In this document: piece after piece, positions 17,365 to 27,238 of the stretch
Layout of the letters: the number at the start of each line of letters is the position of its first letter
Position numbering within the stretch: the stretch's first letter is position 1
Notes under the pieces: model-generated
What the model saw: the letters and a program-made list of their open reading frames with translations, nothing else
Databases searched by the model: none
Told to the model about the DNA's origin: nothing
Source of the DNA: Clostridia bacterium
Lineage (GTDB): Bacteria > Bacillota > Clostridia > TANB77 > CAG-508
Length of the DNA stretch: 64,000 bases
Direction: 5' to 3'
Assembly: GCA_017517685.1 (NCBI GenBank)
Contig: JAFWYK010000004.1
Coordinates: 44,979 to 108,978, forward strand
Made by a program: the position numbers and the translations under genes

Positions 17365-19374
17365 TTATTCTGTTTCTAATAAATATTCATTAATTCTAAT
17401 TATAAGTTCATTCTTGGCATCCTCTAAAGAAAATCCTTCTAATTGTGCACCGGCAAGTGTGATATGTCCTCCACCACCCATTTTCTCTAAAATAATTTGA
17501 ACATTTATATCACCAATTGATCTACCACTGATACAAACTTTATCTCCCATTTTTGCCATAACAAATGATGCTGTAATATCACTTATTGTTAATAATTCAT
17601 CTGCTGCTTTAGCACAAATAAGATTTGAATTTTCTCCATCTTCATCATATACTGCGACAGCAATTGTATCATTAAATATCTCAACATTTTTAACAATGTT
17701 AGCTATAATATTATAGCTTTCCAAATCTGCTTGGAACCATTTCTTAACTCTTATAATATCAACGCCATATTTTCTTAAATATGCTGCAGCTTCAAATGTT
17801 CTAACGCCTGTTTTAAAAGTAAAATCCTTTGTATCAACCATAATTCCACCATACAAACTTTCAGCTTCAATTAATTTAAGCTCAACGTTTTCTTGTGAAT
17901 ATTGAATTATCTCAGTAACAAGCTCAGACGCTGAAGAAGCATAAACTTCATGAAATGAAATTAATGGATTTTCAATACAATCAGGTGCTTTTCTATGGTG
18001 ATCTATAATTACTTTTCTATCAATTTTTTCTAATAAATCTGGAAATTCAACATATGATGTTTTATGAGTATCTACCACGATTAATAATGAGTTATCAGTT
18101 ATTAATTCAAAAGCTTCTTCTTCAGTTATAACTACATCCTTATACTCTTCTTCACTATTTAAAACTTCGATGAATTTTCCAAGTGATTTTCCTTTTGGTT
18201 CTGAAACTATATAACATTTTTTACCTAAACATTTAGATAATCTAAATAGTCCTAATGCTGAACCAAAAGCATCAATATCAATATTCTTATGTCCCATTAT
18301 TAAAACATTATCTGATGCTTCAATAACCCTTGAAATAGATTGTGATATTGTTCTTGCTTTAACTTTAGTTCTTTTTTCAACTTCAAGTGTTTTACCACCA
18401 AAGAACTTATACTTTCCATCTCTTCTAATAACAGCTTGATCTCCACCACGTCCAAGTACTATTTCCATTGCAGCTAATGCTGATTTGTATTTTTCATAAT
18501 TGTTTTTTCCATCTGCTGAAATAGCAATACTTAAAGTAATTGGAAATTTGTTATCATACTCAATAGTTTTTATTTTATCTAATATATTAAATTTTTCTTT
18601 TTCAAATTCTGATAAGTACTTTTGTTCAAAAACATATACGAAATAATCTCTTTCTGTTTTGATAATTAATCCGCCTGTTTGAACTACCCAACCAATGATT
18701 TCTTTTTCTATTTTTGCTAATAATTCAATTTTCTTTTCTGGTAAGATTCTTTGAATTATTTCATCATAGTTATCTATCATTGCTACACCAATACATGGTT
18801 TTGAGTTATTATAAGTATCAAACAATTCATTATATTTTGTTTCATTTATAAAGTATAAAGAAAGAACATATTCTTTTTGTTTTTTCTTTTCTCTTCTCTT
18901 AGTTTTAACTATTGAACCTCTTACTTTATATGATCTTTTATCTATATTGAATTGCTTACAAATCTCAATTGTTTCACTGTTTTTCTCAATGTCCATTTTT
19001 ATTTCTTTTATAATAGGAGTTAAGTATGTTGCTATATCAACATTTTGAAATTCATCAACGAATTTTTTACTTCTCCATACTATATTTCCATCTGTTTCGA
19101 TTAAAACAAGTGGAATTGGTGTATTAATAAGGTTTCCTCTAGATGCTGTTGTAACATCTGAAGTTACATCTTTAATATGATTTGCTATTTCGCTTTTCTT
19201 TTTACTACTCATCCAAACTGTATATACTACAGTTAATGAAAAGATTGCTATAGACGGTATAATCCATCTTAAGTCATAACCACATAAAGCTAAACACAAG
19301 CATCCTATTAATACTACATATATTACGTTTTTGGTAGTAAGCCTATCTAAAATTTTACCATTCGAATTCGGCAT
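17365..19374 (-). CDS. gdpP: Cyclic-di-AMP phosphodiesterase GdpP (DHH family)
   Basis: GdpP hydrolyses c-di-AMP and so sets wall and osmotic homeostasis. Seen: two N-terminal membrane helices (VIYVVLIGCLCLALCGY and WIIPSIAIFSLTVVYTVW), a PAS-like part, a degenerate GGDEF domain in which the catalytic motif is replaced by LGRGGDQAVIR, and the DHH/DHHA1 region with MGHKNIDIDAFGS (about residue 360), VVDTHKTS, DHHRKAPD (about 456) and GGGGHITLAGAQ (about 633). Length 669 is usual. AAGGAG precedes the ATG. The gene order with rplI and dnaB is conserved in Firmicutes. Confidence 0.95.
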   Translation of the reverse strand: MPNSNGKILDRLTTKNVIYVVLIGCLCLALCGYDLRWIIPSIAIFSLTVVYTVWMSSKKKSEIANHIKDVTSDVTTASRGNLINTPIPLVLIETDGNIVWRSKKFVDEFQNVDIATYLTPIIKEIKMDIEKNSETIEICKQFNIDKRSYKVRGSIVKTKRREKKKQKEYVLSLYFINETKYNELFDTYNNSKPCIGVAMIDNYDEIIQRILPEKKIELLAKIEKEIIGWVVQTGGLIIKTERDYFVYVFEQKYLSEFEKEKFNILDKIKTIEYDNKFPITLSIAISADGKNNYEKYKSALAAMEIVLGRGGDQAVIRRDGKYKFFGGKTLEVEKRTKVKARTISQSISRVIEASDNVLIMGHKNIDIDAFGSALGLFRLSKCLGKKCYIVSEPKGKSLGKFIEVLNSEEEYKDVVITEEEAFELITDNSLLIVVDTHKTSYVEFPDLLEKIDRKVIIDHHRKAPDCIENPLISFHEVYASSASELVTEIIQYSQENVELKLIEAESLYGGIMVDTKDFTFKTGVRTFEAAAYLRKYGVDIIRVKKWFQADLESYNIIANIVKNVEIFNDTIAVAVYDEDGENSNLICAKAADELLTISDITASFVMAKMGDKVCISGRSIGDINVQIILEKMGGGGHITLAGAQLEGFSLEDAKNELIIRINEYLLETE

Positions 19375-19462
19375 AAAATCTCCTTATTTACATAAAAATA
19401 CTCTTTTATTATACTACTTTGAAGGTTTTTTGTCAAATTTCAAACTTTATAATATATAAGAA

Positions 19463-19488
19463 AAGCAGCACGGAAACTTCCGTGCTGC
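19463..19488 (-). terminator. GC-rich terminator of the first lipoprotein gene
   Basis: A 10-bp perfect stem GCAGCACGGA (19465-19474) with TCCGTGCTGC (19479-19488) is followed on the minus strand by TTTTCTTAT. It is much richer in G and C than other terminators here, in line with its gene. Confidence 0.85.
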
Positions 19489-19510
19489 CGGTAATATTTA
19501 CCATAGCCTA

Positions 19511-20080
19511 TTAGTTTGTGAAATTACAAATAACAACCAAAATCCTTCCTGCCTCGCATCTAACTTTAATGAAATTTCCATTATCTGCTTTTGCGGTATA
19601 AGAAGTCTCAGATTCTTCTCGAATAGTATACCCTTCATTTTCCAATGTTTTTGCAAAATCGCACATAGCTGTAACATCTGCATCACTTGGATTATCAAGA
19701 GTCATTTCATACGTAAAATCATCTGTTTGATCAAACTTCCACCCCTTAACAGGCGGTTCAGGCATCATTTCTTCAAACTTATTGTCTCCCCAGACTTCAT
19801 TCTCTTCTCCATTTGTACCGTCATCTTTATCAGAATTATCCGGCACTTCGGTTTCATCTGATTCTTGAACTTCTTCTGTGACAGGAGGAGTAGTTTCTTG
19901 CGTTTCTACATCCTCTTTCGTGGACTCATCGCTTTCTGTCGGTGTCTGAATCACTTCTTCATGTTCTTTTGTAGTAGAATCAATAACGGAATCGTTTTCT
20001 TCTGTGTTGCCACAAGCAACAAGCGAAAACGTCATTACTAACGTTACTACAATGGCCAAGATTACTTTGAGTTTTTGCAT
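19511..20080 (-). CDS. Lipoprotein with acidic Thr/Glu linker
   Basis: The 189-residue product starts with a type II signal peptide (MQKLKVILAIVVTLVMTFSL) and lipobox SLVACG, so Cys23 would be lipidated. Residues 25-100 are an acidic, Thr-, Glu- and Asp-rich linker without hydrophobic residues. The C-terminal 85 residues form a compact domain (WKFDQTDDFTYEMTLDNPSD onward; CDFAKTLENEGYTIR), which recalls small uncharacterised lipoprotein domains of Firmicutes. AAGGAGG precedes the ATG. By hand count two 60-base lines in the gene have about 42 percent GC against about 28 percent in the neighbour gene, and codons such as CCG and GCG appear, so recent horizontal gain is likely. Function unknown. 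Confidence 0.8.
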   Translation of the reverse strand: MQKLKVILAIVVTLVMTFSLVACGNTEENDSVIDSTTKEHEEVIQTPTESDESTKEDVETQETTPPVTEEVQESDETEVPDNSDKDDGTNGEENEVWGDNKFEEMMPEPPVKGWKFDQTDDFTYEMTLDNPSDADVTAMCDFAKTLENEGYTIREESETSYTAKADNGNFIKVRCEAGRILVVICNFTN

Positions 20081-20124
20081 TTTTACGACCTCCTTAATCG
20101 CTATGGGATATTCCCTAAAACTCT

Positions 20125-20200
20125 GTTTTCGAAATTATTTTTTTTCGAAAACGCCTACAAGTAACCACTTTAGTATAACATAGAATAGTGTTTTATTCAA
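20125..20200 (-). promoter_or_regulatory. Promoter and leader inverted repeat of the first lipoprotein
   Basis: On the minus strand TTGAAT (20195-20200) and TATACT (20172-20177) are 17 bases apart. About 20 bases downstream the leader holds an inverted repeat, GTTTTCGAA (20125-20133) with TTCGAAAAC (20144-20152), 9-bp arms and a T-rich spacer. The repeat could be an operator or an RNA stem; it is not followed by a strong T-run on the minus strand. Confidence 0.6.
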
Positions 20201-20221
20201 CTATACTATAACAAATAAAAA

Positions 20222-20260
20222 AACTCAAATTGTAAAATATTATATCCAACAATTTGAGTT
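20222..20260 (-). terminator. Terminator of the second lipoprotein gene
   Basis: Arms AACTCAAATTGT (20222-20233) and ACAATTTGAGTT (20249-20260) pair perfectly over 12 bp with a 15-base loop; on the minus strand a run of Ts follows. Confidence 0.75.
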
Positions 20261-20286
20261 CATTTAATATTATTATATTTTAATAA

Positions 20287-20802
20287 TTATGCCTTTTCTA
20301 TTACTAAAGTAATAGGGTTTCCAGCATTTTTTGTGATATTACAAATTATTCTATACTTTATTCCTTCATAAGTGTATACATATAATCCACCCGCTTTTTT
20401 ATCACTATCTTCTGTTAATTCTTTAGTTCCAGTCATATCGAAAACTTTACCATCATCAGAAGCAGATTTACAAGCATTTGCTATTTGTAATCTATACTCT
20501 TCAATTTCATCTAAAGTAACTACTTTATCTTCTGGTAAATCAATGTAAATTGTAGTTTTTTCAGCACTCTCTCTAATACCTTTATTTTCAAATTTTGGTA
20601 ATAAAACCTCATCTTTTAAACCATATATTTCAAAAGCACCTTTAATTTTTTCTGTTTCTTGGCTTGTTTGTAACTCTTCATTTGATACTACTTCTTGTTC
20701 AACATTATCTATTGTCTCATTTTTTGAACATCCTGTAAGAACAAATATTGAAACTATCAACAATAATACAACGCAACCATAAATCAACGTTTTTTTTGTC
20801 AT
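20287..20802 (-). CDS. Putative lipoprotein, 171 residues
   Basis: Signal peptide with hydrophobic core LIYGCVVLLLIVSIFVLTGC; the lipobox LTGC makes the cysteine near residue 25 the likely lipid site. The mature part is acidic and shows no motif that I recognise; the end reads YEGIKYRIICNITKNAG. ATG at 20802 is preceded by AAGGAGG; a GTG 15 bases further up overlaps that site and is rejected. The gene has base composition like its neighbours, unlike the lipoprotein gene downstream. It is probably a single gene, as terminators lie on both sides. Confidence 0.8.
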   Translation of the reverse strand: MTKKTLIYGCVVLLLIVSIFVLTGCSKNETIDNVEQEVVSNEELQTSQETEKIKGAFEIYGLKDEVLLPKFENKGIRESAEKTTIYIDLPEDKVVTLDEIEEYRLQIANACKSASDDGKVFDMTGTKELTEDSDKKAGGLYVYTYEGIKYRIICNITKNAGNPITLVIEKA

Positions 20803-20903
20803 TTTTTCCTCCTTCACCTTTTCATATGTTATATAAATTTTATATCATATTTATAATTATCATTCAATATTTTTTAAATTATATCACAAAATTTTCACAA
20901 AAA

Positions 20904-20928
20904 AACTTTAGTTTATAAAACTAAAGTT
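20904..20928 (-). terminator. Terminator of the Big_2 gene
   Basis: Perfect stem AACTTTAGTTT (20904-20914) with AAACTAAAGTT (20918-20928); on the minus strand TTTTTTTGTG follows. It lies eight bases after the stop. Confidence 0.8.
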
Positions 20929-20935
20929 TTTCTTC

Positions 20936-21565
20936 TTACTTTACTGTTAATTTAACTGTTTTAGTAGTATCTGTATATTCATCATGTACTGTTATTGTTA
21001 CAGTTCCTTTTGAAACTCCAGTTACTATTCCATTTTGATTTACAGTTGCAACTGACTCATCACTTGAAGTGTATGTAATTGGATCTACGCTTGCATTTGA
21101 TGGTTGCATTTGAAGTTTCATTTGTAAATCTTTACCAACTCTTATAGAGCTACTTGTTGATGTAAATGTCATTTTAGTCATTGGAACTATTACTTTTACT
21201 TTTGCAGTAGCTTCTGCTCCATCATATTTCACCGTTATATTTGCTTTTCCTTCTGAAACACCAACAACTTTATTATCAACTATTTTTGCAATTTCTTCAT
21301 TATCTGATACTAATTCAAATCCTTCAGATAAAATTAATCCATCAGCAGTAACTTCTGGAGAAACTTCTTCTCCTTTTGCTGATATAAATTCTTTTGCAAA
21401 GCTCATTTCTAATTCTACTTTTGATGCTTTTTCCGCTTCAGCATTTGTTAAAGAAACTAATCTCATACCAAATATTGTTCCTTTACTTAAAATAATTCCT
21501 AAAGCCATTACAGCAACTAAAACAAAAATAATAATAGAAGCTATTAACAATTTCTTCTCATTCAT
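20936..21565 (-). CDS. Membrane-anchored protein with two Ig-like Big_2 domains
   Basis: One N-terminal membrane helix (LLIASIIIFVLVAVMALGIIL, about residues 5-26) anchors a 180-residue extracellular part. This has two bacterial Ig-like units, each with the Big_2 pattern: first EIAKIVDNKVVGVSEGKANI then VKYDGAEATAKVKV, second YTSSDESVATVNQNGIVTGV then VSKGTVTITV. The same general fold occurs three times in the dockerin protein at 37.2-42.2 kb. No anchor signal or enzyme domain is present. Likely a surface protein; partner unknown. Confidence 0.85.
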   Translation of the reverse strand: MNEKKLLIASIIIFVLVAVMALGIILSKGTIFGMRLVSLTNAEAEKASKVELEMSFAKEFISAKGEEVSPEVTADGLILSEGFELVSDNEEIAKIVDNKVVGVSEGKANITVKYDGAEATAKVKVIVPMTKMTFTSTSSSIRVGKDLQMKLQMQPSNASVDPITYTSSDESVATVNQNGIVTGVSKGTVTITVHDEYTDTTKTVKLTVK

Positions 21566-21669
21566 ATTTTTATATCTCCTTATTTTTATGTTTTACATTT
21601 TTGCTTCATTAATTATATTCTAACTTCAATTAATTATCAATACTATTAACATTATTTTAAGAAAACAAA

Positions 21670-21697
21670 ATGCTGCACAGCTAAAGCCATGCAGCAT
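21670..21697 (-). terminator. Terminator of the phosphatase-like gene
   Basis: ATGCTGCA (21670-21677) pairs with TGCAGCAT (21690-21697), with an inner GCT/AGC pair; the minus strand continues TTTTGTTTTC. Confidence 0.75.
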
Positions 21698-21705
21698 AAT
21701 AACTT

Positions 21706-22857
21706 TTATTTTTTTATTACTATAACAGGAACTTCCATTTCTTCTTTAGTTAATCCACAATGTGTTGATTTTTTTACTGGTTTTCCTTCTGCTAAATATG
21801 CTTCAATAATAATAATACTTGATGATGTTGAAAGTGCTATATAATTGCCTAAGCATTCATCTACTTTTGGATGTTTTTTACCAAATCCTAAGAAGTTTTT
21901 CTCTAGAAATTCTTCAACAGTCATTAGCCAAAATTCATCTTTAAACACAGCATTAAATCTCTCTTCAAATTCTTTCTTCATGTTTTCTTTAACATAGAAA
22001 TTTACTGTTCTTGATTCTAATGAAACTGGCATGTATAAACATTCCTCAATTTCTGGATAATCTTGAAGTGAATATGCTTTTTCAATATTCATATGTCCAT
22101 GATCAGCAGAGATAATTACTATAGTATCTTCTGGTAATTTATCACACAAAGCTTTAACTTTAGCTTCAGCATCTAATAAAAATTCTTTTGCTTCTTCTGA
22201 ATCTGTTCCAAACTTATGTAATGTTCCATCTGGTTTATCACAATATGCCATGATAAATTTTTCTCCAGGATTTTCACATAATATTTCAATACAATCAACA
22301 ACTTGATCAATATCATCCGCTCTCATACTTCTCTTAGCTCTTGGATCTGAATAACAAGGTGTTACTTCAAAAGCTCTAATATTAGGATTAGCTTCTTCAA
22401 TCATTTCAAAAATTGATTTATAAGCCATAACTCCTTTAAACACATTCATTCTTGCTTTATCAATATCTTCTTTTAAATATGATTCTTTTCTCGAAAACAT
22501 ATCAACAGTTCTTCCATACTCTTTAAAGTATTGTGACCAAGCAATCCATCCTGTTTCATATGGTGGTCTTCCTGCATAATATGTTGTTAATGCCGCTGTT
22601 GTAGTAGATGGATATACTGAAGTTAAACAATCAATTCTATGATTAGTAAAAAATCCATTTGGAGAAATCTTATTCAAAATATGTTCTCCCATTCCATCTA
22701 AAACAAGAAATACAACATTTCTATATCTCTTATTTAATAATTGATCTAAACATTCTAATGACTTATGACCATTATCAACATTATAATATTTTAATATTGA
22801 TGTTACTGTATTTAAAATACAATGATCATAATTAGGCAATACAATATCATTTTTCAT
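21706..22857 (-). CDS. Alkaline phosphatase superfamily protein (nucleotide pyrophosphatase/phosphodiesterase type)
   Basis: The 383-residue soluble protein has the metal-site motifs of the superfamily in order: VVFLVLDGMGEHIL (first Asp ligand), TSVYPSTTTAALTTYYAG (the likely nucleophile Thr in STTTA), CDKPDGTLHKFG (Asp and His), SADHGHM (Asp-His pair) and STHCG near the end (last His). It resembles type I phosphodiesterases that act on nucleotide or phospholipid-like substrates. No signal peptide is seen, so it is probably cytoplasmic. The small hydrolase-like gene lies 25 bases upstream in the same direction, suggesting joint transcription. Substrate unknown. Confidence 0.85.
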   Translation of the reverse strand: MKNDIVLPNYDHCILNTVTSILKYYNVDNGHKSLECLDQLLNKRYRNVVFLVLDGMGEHILNKISPNGFFTNHRIDCLTSVYPSTTTAALTTYYAGRPPYETGWIAWSQYFKEYGRTVDMFSRKESYLKEDIDKARMNVFKGVMAYKSIFEMIEEANPNIRAFEVTPCYSDPRAKRSMRADDIDQVVDCIEILCENPGEKFIMAYCDKPDGTLHKFGTDSEEAKEFLLDAEAKVKALCDKLPEDTIVIISADHGHMNIEKAYSLQDYPEIEECLYMPVSLESRTVNFYVKENMKKEFEERFNAVFKDEFWLMTVEEFLEKNFLGFGKKHPKVDECLGNYIALSTSSSIIIIEAYLAEGKPVKKSTHCGLTKEEMEVPVIVIKK

Positions 22858-22882
22858 AAGCTATATAATTTCCTTTCTTATA

Positions 22883-23398
22883 TTACAATCTTCTTAATTT
22901 ATGCATTCTCGTCCATTCTGTGGGGTGTTTTTTTACTTCATCAGAAACTTTTTCTAAATCCATATTTGATATTTCTTCAATTAATTTGTCAAGTAATTCC
23001 ATTGACAATATATATAATGTTCCTTCCTTCGAAAACACCTGATTTTTAACTTTTACTGGAAGTACTACATGATATTTTTCAATCAAAGCATCATTTAAAA
23101 CATCATAATCATTATAAATTTTTTCTGATATTTTATCAATATATCTATTATAGAAAAGATAATCTGTTAATAAATGTAAAAAGTATCCCCTTTCAAAACT
23201 ATTATTAATTTCATGCTCTTTTAAAAATTCATATAAATTGGACTCTGAACTCTTTTCTCCGTAGTGAGTTTCAGCCTTTATTTTTGTACTATCCGGAAAA
23301 ATAACACCTTCTATAAAATCATTATAGTTTTCATTTTTATCTTTATGCTTTTCTAAATATTTTTCAGCAACTGCTAAATGAATTACATATCCTGGCAT
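22883..23398 (-). CDS. Zinc-dependent phospholipase C-like hydrolase
   Basis: The 171-residue protein is helical and starts MPGYVIHLAVAEKYLEKH, with further histidines in IFPDSTK...THYG and in FERGYFLHLLTDYLFYN. Histidine/aspartate residues spread in this way (H-L-A, PD-x-x-K, HL-x-TD) fit a small zinc-dependent phospholipase C/HD-like hydrolase family common in Clostridia. GAGGAA precedes the ATG. It shares an operon with the phosphatase-superfamily gene downstream. The family call is moderate; substrate is not known. Confidence 0.65.
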   Translation of the reverse strand: MPGYVIHLAVAEKYLEKHKDKNENYNDFIEGVIFPDSTKIKAETHYGEKSSESNLYEFLKEHEINNSFERGYFLHLLTDYLFYNRYIDKISEKIYNDYDVLNDALIEKYHVVLPVKVKNQVFSKEGTLYILSMELLDKLIEEISNMDLEKVSDEVKKHPTEWTRMHKLRRL

Positions 23399-23462
23399 AT
23401 TATTTCCTCATACTCTATATTTTTCGACATTTATTATACCACAAAACCTTCTTGTACTTCAA

Positions 23463-23527
23463 GAGTTTCAAGTCTTAAAAGACTTGAAAAAAGCAAAAAA
23501 GAAGCGAAAATATTGAATTTTCGCCTC
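23463..23527 (-). terminator. Tandem terminators after rpoC
   Basis: Two stems follow the rpoC stop. The first, GA-GCGAAAAT with ATTTTCGC-TC (23501-23527), is followed on the minus strand by CTTTTTTG. The second, TTTCAAGTCTT with AAGACTTGAAA (23466-23489), is a perfect 11-bp stem. Confidence 0.8.
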
Positions 23528-23535
23528 TTTATTTA

Positions 23536-26500
23536 TTATTCTTCGTTTCCTTCTGTTGAAACAGCTTCGTTATTAACTTCTTCAGCACCTTCTTCAGTTG
23601 CATCAGCTATTGTATTTTCTTTTTCTGTATTAATTTTAATTTGTTGATAACGTTTTAATCCTGTTCCTGTTGGAATTAATTTACCGATAATAACGTTTTC
23701 TTTTAATCCCATTAAGTTATCTACTTTACCTTTAATAGCAGCTTCTGTTAATACTTTTGTTGTCTCTTGGAATGAAGCAGCTGATAAGAAGCTTTCTGTA
23801 GCAAGAGAAGCTTTTGTAATTCCAAGAAGCACTCTTCTAAATGTAGCTGGTTTTTTACCTTCAGCAATTAATTCTTCATTTCTAAATTCAACTTCAAGTA
23901 AATCAACAAGAGATGCTGTATAGAATTCTGAATCTCCTGGATCTTCAATTCTAACTTTTTTAAGCATTTGTCTAGCGATAACTTCAATGTGTTTATCGTT
24001 GATATCAACACCTTGGTTTCTATAAACTTTTTGAACTTCAGCGATAATATAAGTATATACACCTTCAACACCTTTTACAGCTAATAAGTCAGCTGGGTTG
24101 ATAGAACCTTCTGTAATTGGATCTCCGGCTTTAACTTCATCACCATCTTTAACTTTAAGTTTAGAACCAAAGCTAATTGTATATGTTTTGCTGTTATCTT
24201 TACTTGTAACAATAACTTCTTTTCTTTTCTTCTCATCGTTGATTTTAACTATACCATCGATTTCAGTAATCATAGCTAAACCTTTTGGATTTCTAGCTTC
24301 GAATAACTCTTCAACCCTTGGAAGACCTTGTGTAATATCTCCTCCAGCAACACCACCTGTGTGGAATGTTCTCATTGTAAGCTGTGTACCAGGCTCACCA
24401 ATTGATTGTGCTGCGATAATACCTACAGATTCTCCTTCATTTACAGTTTCACGAGTAGCTAGACCCATACCATAACATTTAGCACAAGCACCATGTCTTG
24501 CTCTACATTCTAAGATTGATCTTACTGTTACTTTTGTGATTCCAGCTTTAACAATAGCTTTAGCTATTTTGTCGTTGATCATTGTATTTGTATCAACTAA
24601 TAATTCACCTGTTGCAGGATCTTTAACGTCTTCAGTTACATATCTACCAACTAATCTTTCTTCTAATGGTTCAATTATTTGATTTCCATCTTTAATATCT
24701 TCTACAACTATACCTCTTGTAGATCCACAATCAGGTTCTCTGATAATGATATCTTGAGATACGTCAACTAATCTTCTTGTTAAGTATCCAGAGTCAGCTG
24801 TTCTTAACGCTGTATCTGTTAAACCTTTTCTAGCACCATGGGCAGAAATAAAGTATTCTAGAGAATCTAATCCTTCACGGAAACATGATTTAACTGGGAT
24901 TTCAACAGCTTTACCAGATGTGTTAGCCATAAGACCACGCATACCAGCAATTTGTCTTAATTGGTTCATGTTACCACGGGCACCAGATTGAGCCATCATG
25001 TATATTGGGTTTAATTCATCAAAATTATTTTTCATAGCTTCTGTTACATCAGATGTAGCTTTTTCCCAAATTTTAATAATAGCATCGTATCTTTCTTCGT
25101 TAGTAATCATACCACGTTGATATTGTCTAAATATATTAGAAACATCTTCATCAGCTTTAGCTAAGATTTCTTTTTTAGCTTCTGGTACAGCTACGTCAGC
25201 AACAGACACTGTAATAGCACCTTTTGTTGAATATTTGTAACCTGTAGCTTTAATATAATCTAAAACTTCAGCTGTTTTAGATAAACCGTGAACATTAATA
25301 CAGTTAGCAACGATTTTACCTAAGTTCTTTTTAATAACTGGGAAGTCAATTTCTAAATTGAATTCATTATCTGGGTTTGTTCTATCAACAAATCCTAAAT
25401 CTTGTGGAATTCCTTGGTTATAAATTAATCTTCCGATTGTTGTTTCAATTGTTTTATGTCTTACTGTTCCATCTTCGTCAGTTTTAAATCTTCTAACTTT
25501 GATTTTGCAGTGTAATCCAACGTCACCATTTTGGTAAGCCATCATAGCTTCGTCTTCATCTTTAAAGTATAATCCTTCACCTTTTTCACCATCAATTTGT
25601 ACAGTTAAGTAGTAAGCACCTAAGATCATATCTTGTGTTGGTACTGTAACTGGTTTACCATCTTGTGGTTTTAATAAGTTATTTGTAGAAAGCATTAAAT
25701 ATCTTGCTTCTGAAATAGCTTCTGGTGTTAAAGGAACGTGAACAGCCATTTGGTCACCGTCGAAGTCAGCGTTGAATGCTGTACATACTAATGGGTGAAG
25801 TTTAATAGCTCTACCTTCAACAAGAATTGGTTGGAATGCTTGAATACCTAATCTGTGTAGTGTAGGAGCACGGTTTAACATTACAGGGTGATCTTGAATA
25901 ACTTCCTCTAATATATCCCATACTTCTGGTCTTAATTTCTCAACCATTCTTTTAGCATTTTTAATATTATGAGCAATTCCTCTACCAACTAATTCTTTCA
26001 TAACAAATGGTTTGAATAATTCAACTGCCATTTCTTTTGGAAGACCACATTGATAAATTTTAAGTTCTGGACCAACAACGATAACTGAACGTCCAGAGTA
26101 GTCAACTCTCTTACCTAATAAGTTTTGACGGAATCTACCTTGTTTTCCTTTTAGCATATCTGATAATGATTTTAAAGGTCTATTTCCAGCACCTGTTACT
26201 GGTCTTCCCCTTCTTCCATTATCGATTAATGCATCAACTGATTCTTGAAGCATTCTTTTTTCGTTTCTAACGATAATTTCTGGAGCTCCAAGCTCTAATA
26301 ATCTTTTTAATCTGTTATTTCTATTAATAACTCTTCTATATAAATCATTCAAGTCAGATGTAGCAAATCTACCACCGTCTAATTGAACCATTGGTCTAAT
26401 TTCTGGTGGGATAACAGGAATAACATCCATAATCATCCATTCTGGTTTGTTTTCTGATACTCTAAATGATTCTACAGTATCTAATCTTTTAATAATTTTA

Positions 26501-27114
26501 GCTCTTTTTTGTTCGCTAGCTTTAGCAAGTTCTTTCTTTAATTGAGCTGATAATTTTTCGATATCAAGTTCAGCTAATAATTTTTTAATAGCTTCTGCTC
26601 CCATTTCAGCTTTGAAAGATCCTCTACCATATTTTTCTTCAGCTTCAGTATATTCTTTTTCTGTCAATACTTGACATTTTAATAATCCTGAAGTTCCTTT
26701 ATCTGTTACGATATAAGAAGCGAAATAAATAACTTTCTCTAAACTTCTTGGAGAAATATCAAGTAGTAATCCTATTCTACTTGGAATTCCTTTAAAATAC
26801 CAAATATGAGCGATAGGAGCTGCAAGCTCAATATGTCCCATTCTTTCTCTTCTTACTTTAGATGTAGTAACTTCAACACCGCATCTATCGCAAACTATAC
26901 CTTTATATCTAACTCTTTTATATTTTCCACAATGACATTCCCAGTCTTTTGTTGGACCAAATATTTTTTCACAAAATAAACCATCTTTTTCTGGTTTTAA
27001 AGTTCTATAGTTAATTGTTTCTGGTTTTTTTACTTCACCATGAGACCATTCTCTGATTTTCTCATCTGAAGCTAATCCTATTTTTAACTTATTAAAAACT
27101 TCTAATTCTTCCAC
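23536..27114 (-). CDS. rpoC: RNA polymerase subunit beta'
   Basis: Catalytic subunit of RNA polymerase. The N-terminal zinc finger is [20 protein letters not shown], the active-site loop that binds magnesium is [12 protein letters not shown] (about residue 445), and the second zinc site is formed by PDCGSTRG with [13 protein letters not shown]. The trigger-loop region reads MTDTALRT-like as [23 protein letters not shown]. The length of 1192 residues is normal for Firmicutes, and the C-terminal 30 residues are an acidic tail. rpoB lies 124 bases upstream. The frame is intact throughout, unlike rpoB. Confidence 0.98.
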   Translation of the reverse strand: MEELEVFNKLKIGLASDEKIREWSHGEVKKPETINYRTLKPEKDGLFCEKIFGPTKDWECHCGKYKRVRYKGIVCDRCGVEVTTSKVRRERMGHIELAAPIAHIWYFKGIPSRIGLLLDISPRSLEKVIYFASYIVTDKGTSGLLKCQVLTEKEYTEAEEKYGRGSFKAEMGAEAIKKLLAELDIEKLSAQLKKELAKASEQKRAKIIKRLDTVESFRVSENKPEWMIMDVIPVIPPEIRPMVQLDGGRFATSDLNDLYRRVINRNNRLKRLLELGAPEIIVRNEKRMLQESVDALIDNGRRGRPVTGAGNRPLKSLSDMLKGKQGRFRQNLLGKRVDYSGRSVIVVGPELKIYQCGLPKEMAVELFKPFVMKELVGRGIAHNIKNAKRMVEKLRPEVWDILEEVIQDHPVMLNRAPTLHRLGIQAFQPILVEGRAIKLHPLVCTAFNADFDGDQMAVHVPLTPEAISEARYLMLSTNNLLKPQDGKPVTVPTQDMILGAYYLTVQIDGEKGEGLYFKDEDEAMMAYQNGDVGLHCKIKVRRFKTDEDGTVRHKTIETTIGRLIYNQGIPQDLGFVDRTNPDNEFNLEIDFPVIKKNLGKIVANCINVHGLSKTAEVLDYIKATGYKYSTKGAITVSVADVAVPEAKKEILAKADEDVSNIFRQYQRGMITNEERYDAIIKIWEKATSDVTEAMKNNFDELNPIYMMAQSGARGNMNQLRQIAGMRGLMANTSGKAVEIPVKSCFREGLDSLEYFISAHGARKGLTDTALRTADSGYLTRRLVDVSQDIIIREPDCGSTRGIVVEDIKDGNQIIEPLEERLVGRYVTEDVKDPATGELLVDTNTMINDKIAKAIVKAGITKVTVRSILECRARHGACAKCYGMGLATRETVNEGESVGIIAAQSIGEPGTQLTMRTFHTGGVAGGDITQGLPRVEELFEARNPKGLAMITEIDGIVKINDEKKRKEVIVTSKDNSKTYTISFGSKLKVKDGDEVKAGDPITEGSINPADLLAVKGVEGVYTYIIAEVQKVYRNQGVDINDKHIEVIARQMLKKVRIEDPGDSEFYTASLVDLLEVEFRNEELIAEGKKPATFRRVLLGITKASLATESFLSAASFQETTKVLTEAAIKGKVDNLMGLKENVIIGKLIPTGTGLKRYQQIKINTEKENTIADATEEGAEEVNNEAVSTEGNEE

Positions 27115-27159
27115 TTTTAAAGTAGCCCCCTTATAATTTTTTTAAACTTGGGTGGTGCT

Positions 27160-27216
27160 AAGTTTAATTTTGATATACACCGCTGCACAACTTATCTAAG
27201 AATCAAAATTAAACTT
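27160..27216 (-). promoter_or_regulatory. Long stem-loop between rpoB and rpoC
   Basis: AAGTTTAATTTTGAT (27160-27174) and ATCAAAATTAAACTT (27202-27216) are perfect 15-bp inverted arms with a 27-base loop. No T-run follows on the minus strand, so it is not a simple terminator. A processing or mRNA-stability element is possible. Confidence 0.55.
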
Positions 27217-27238
27217 TTGCAACCTATTATTTAATTAA

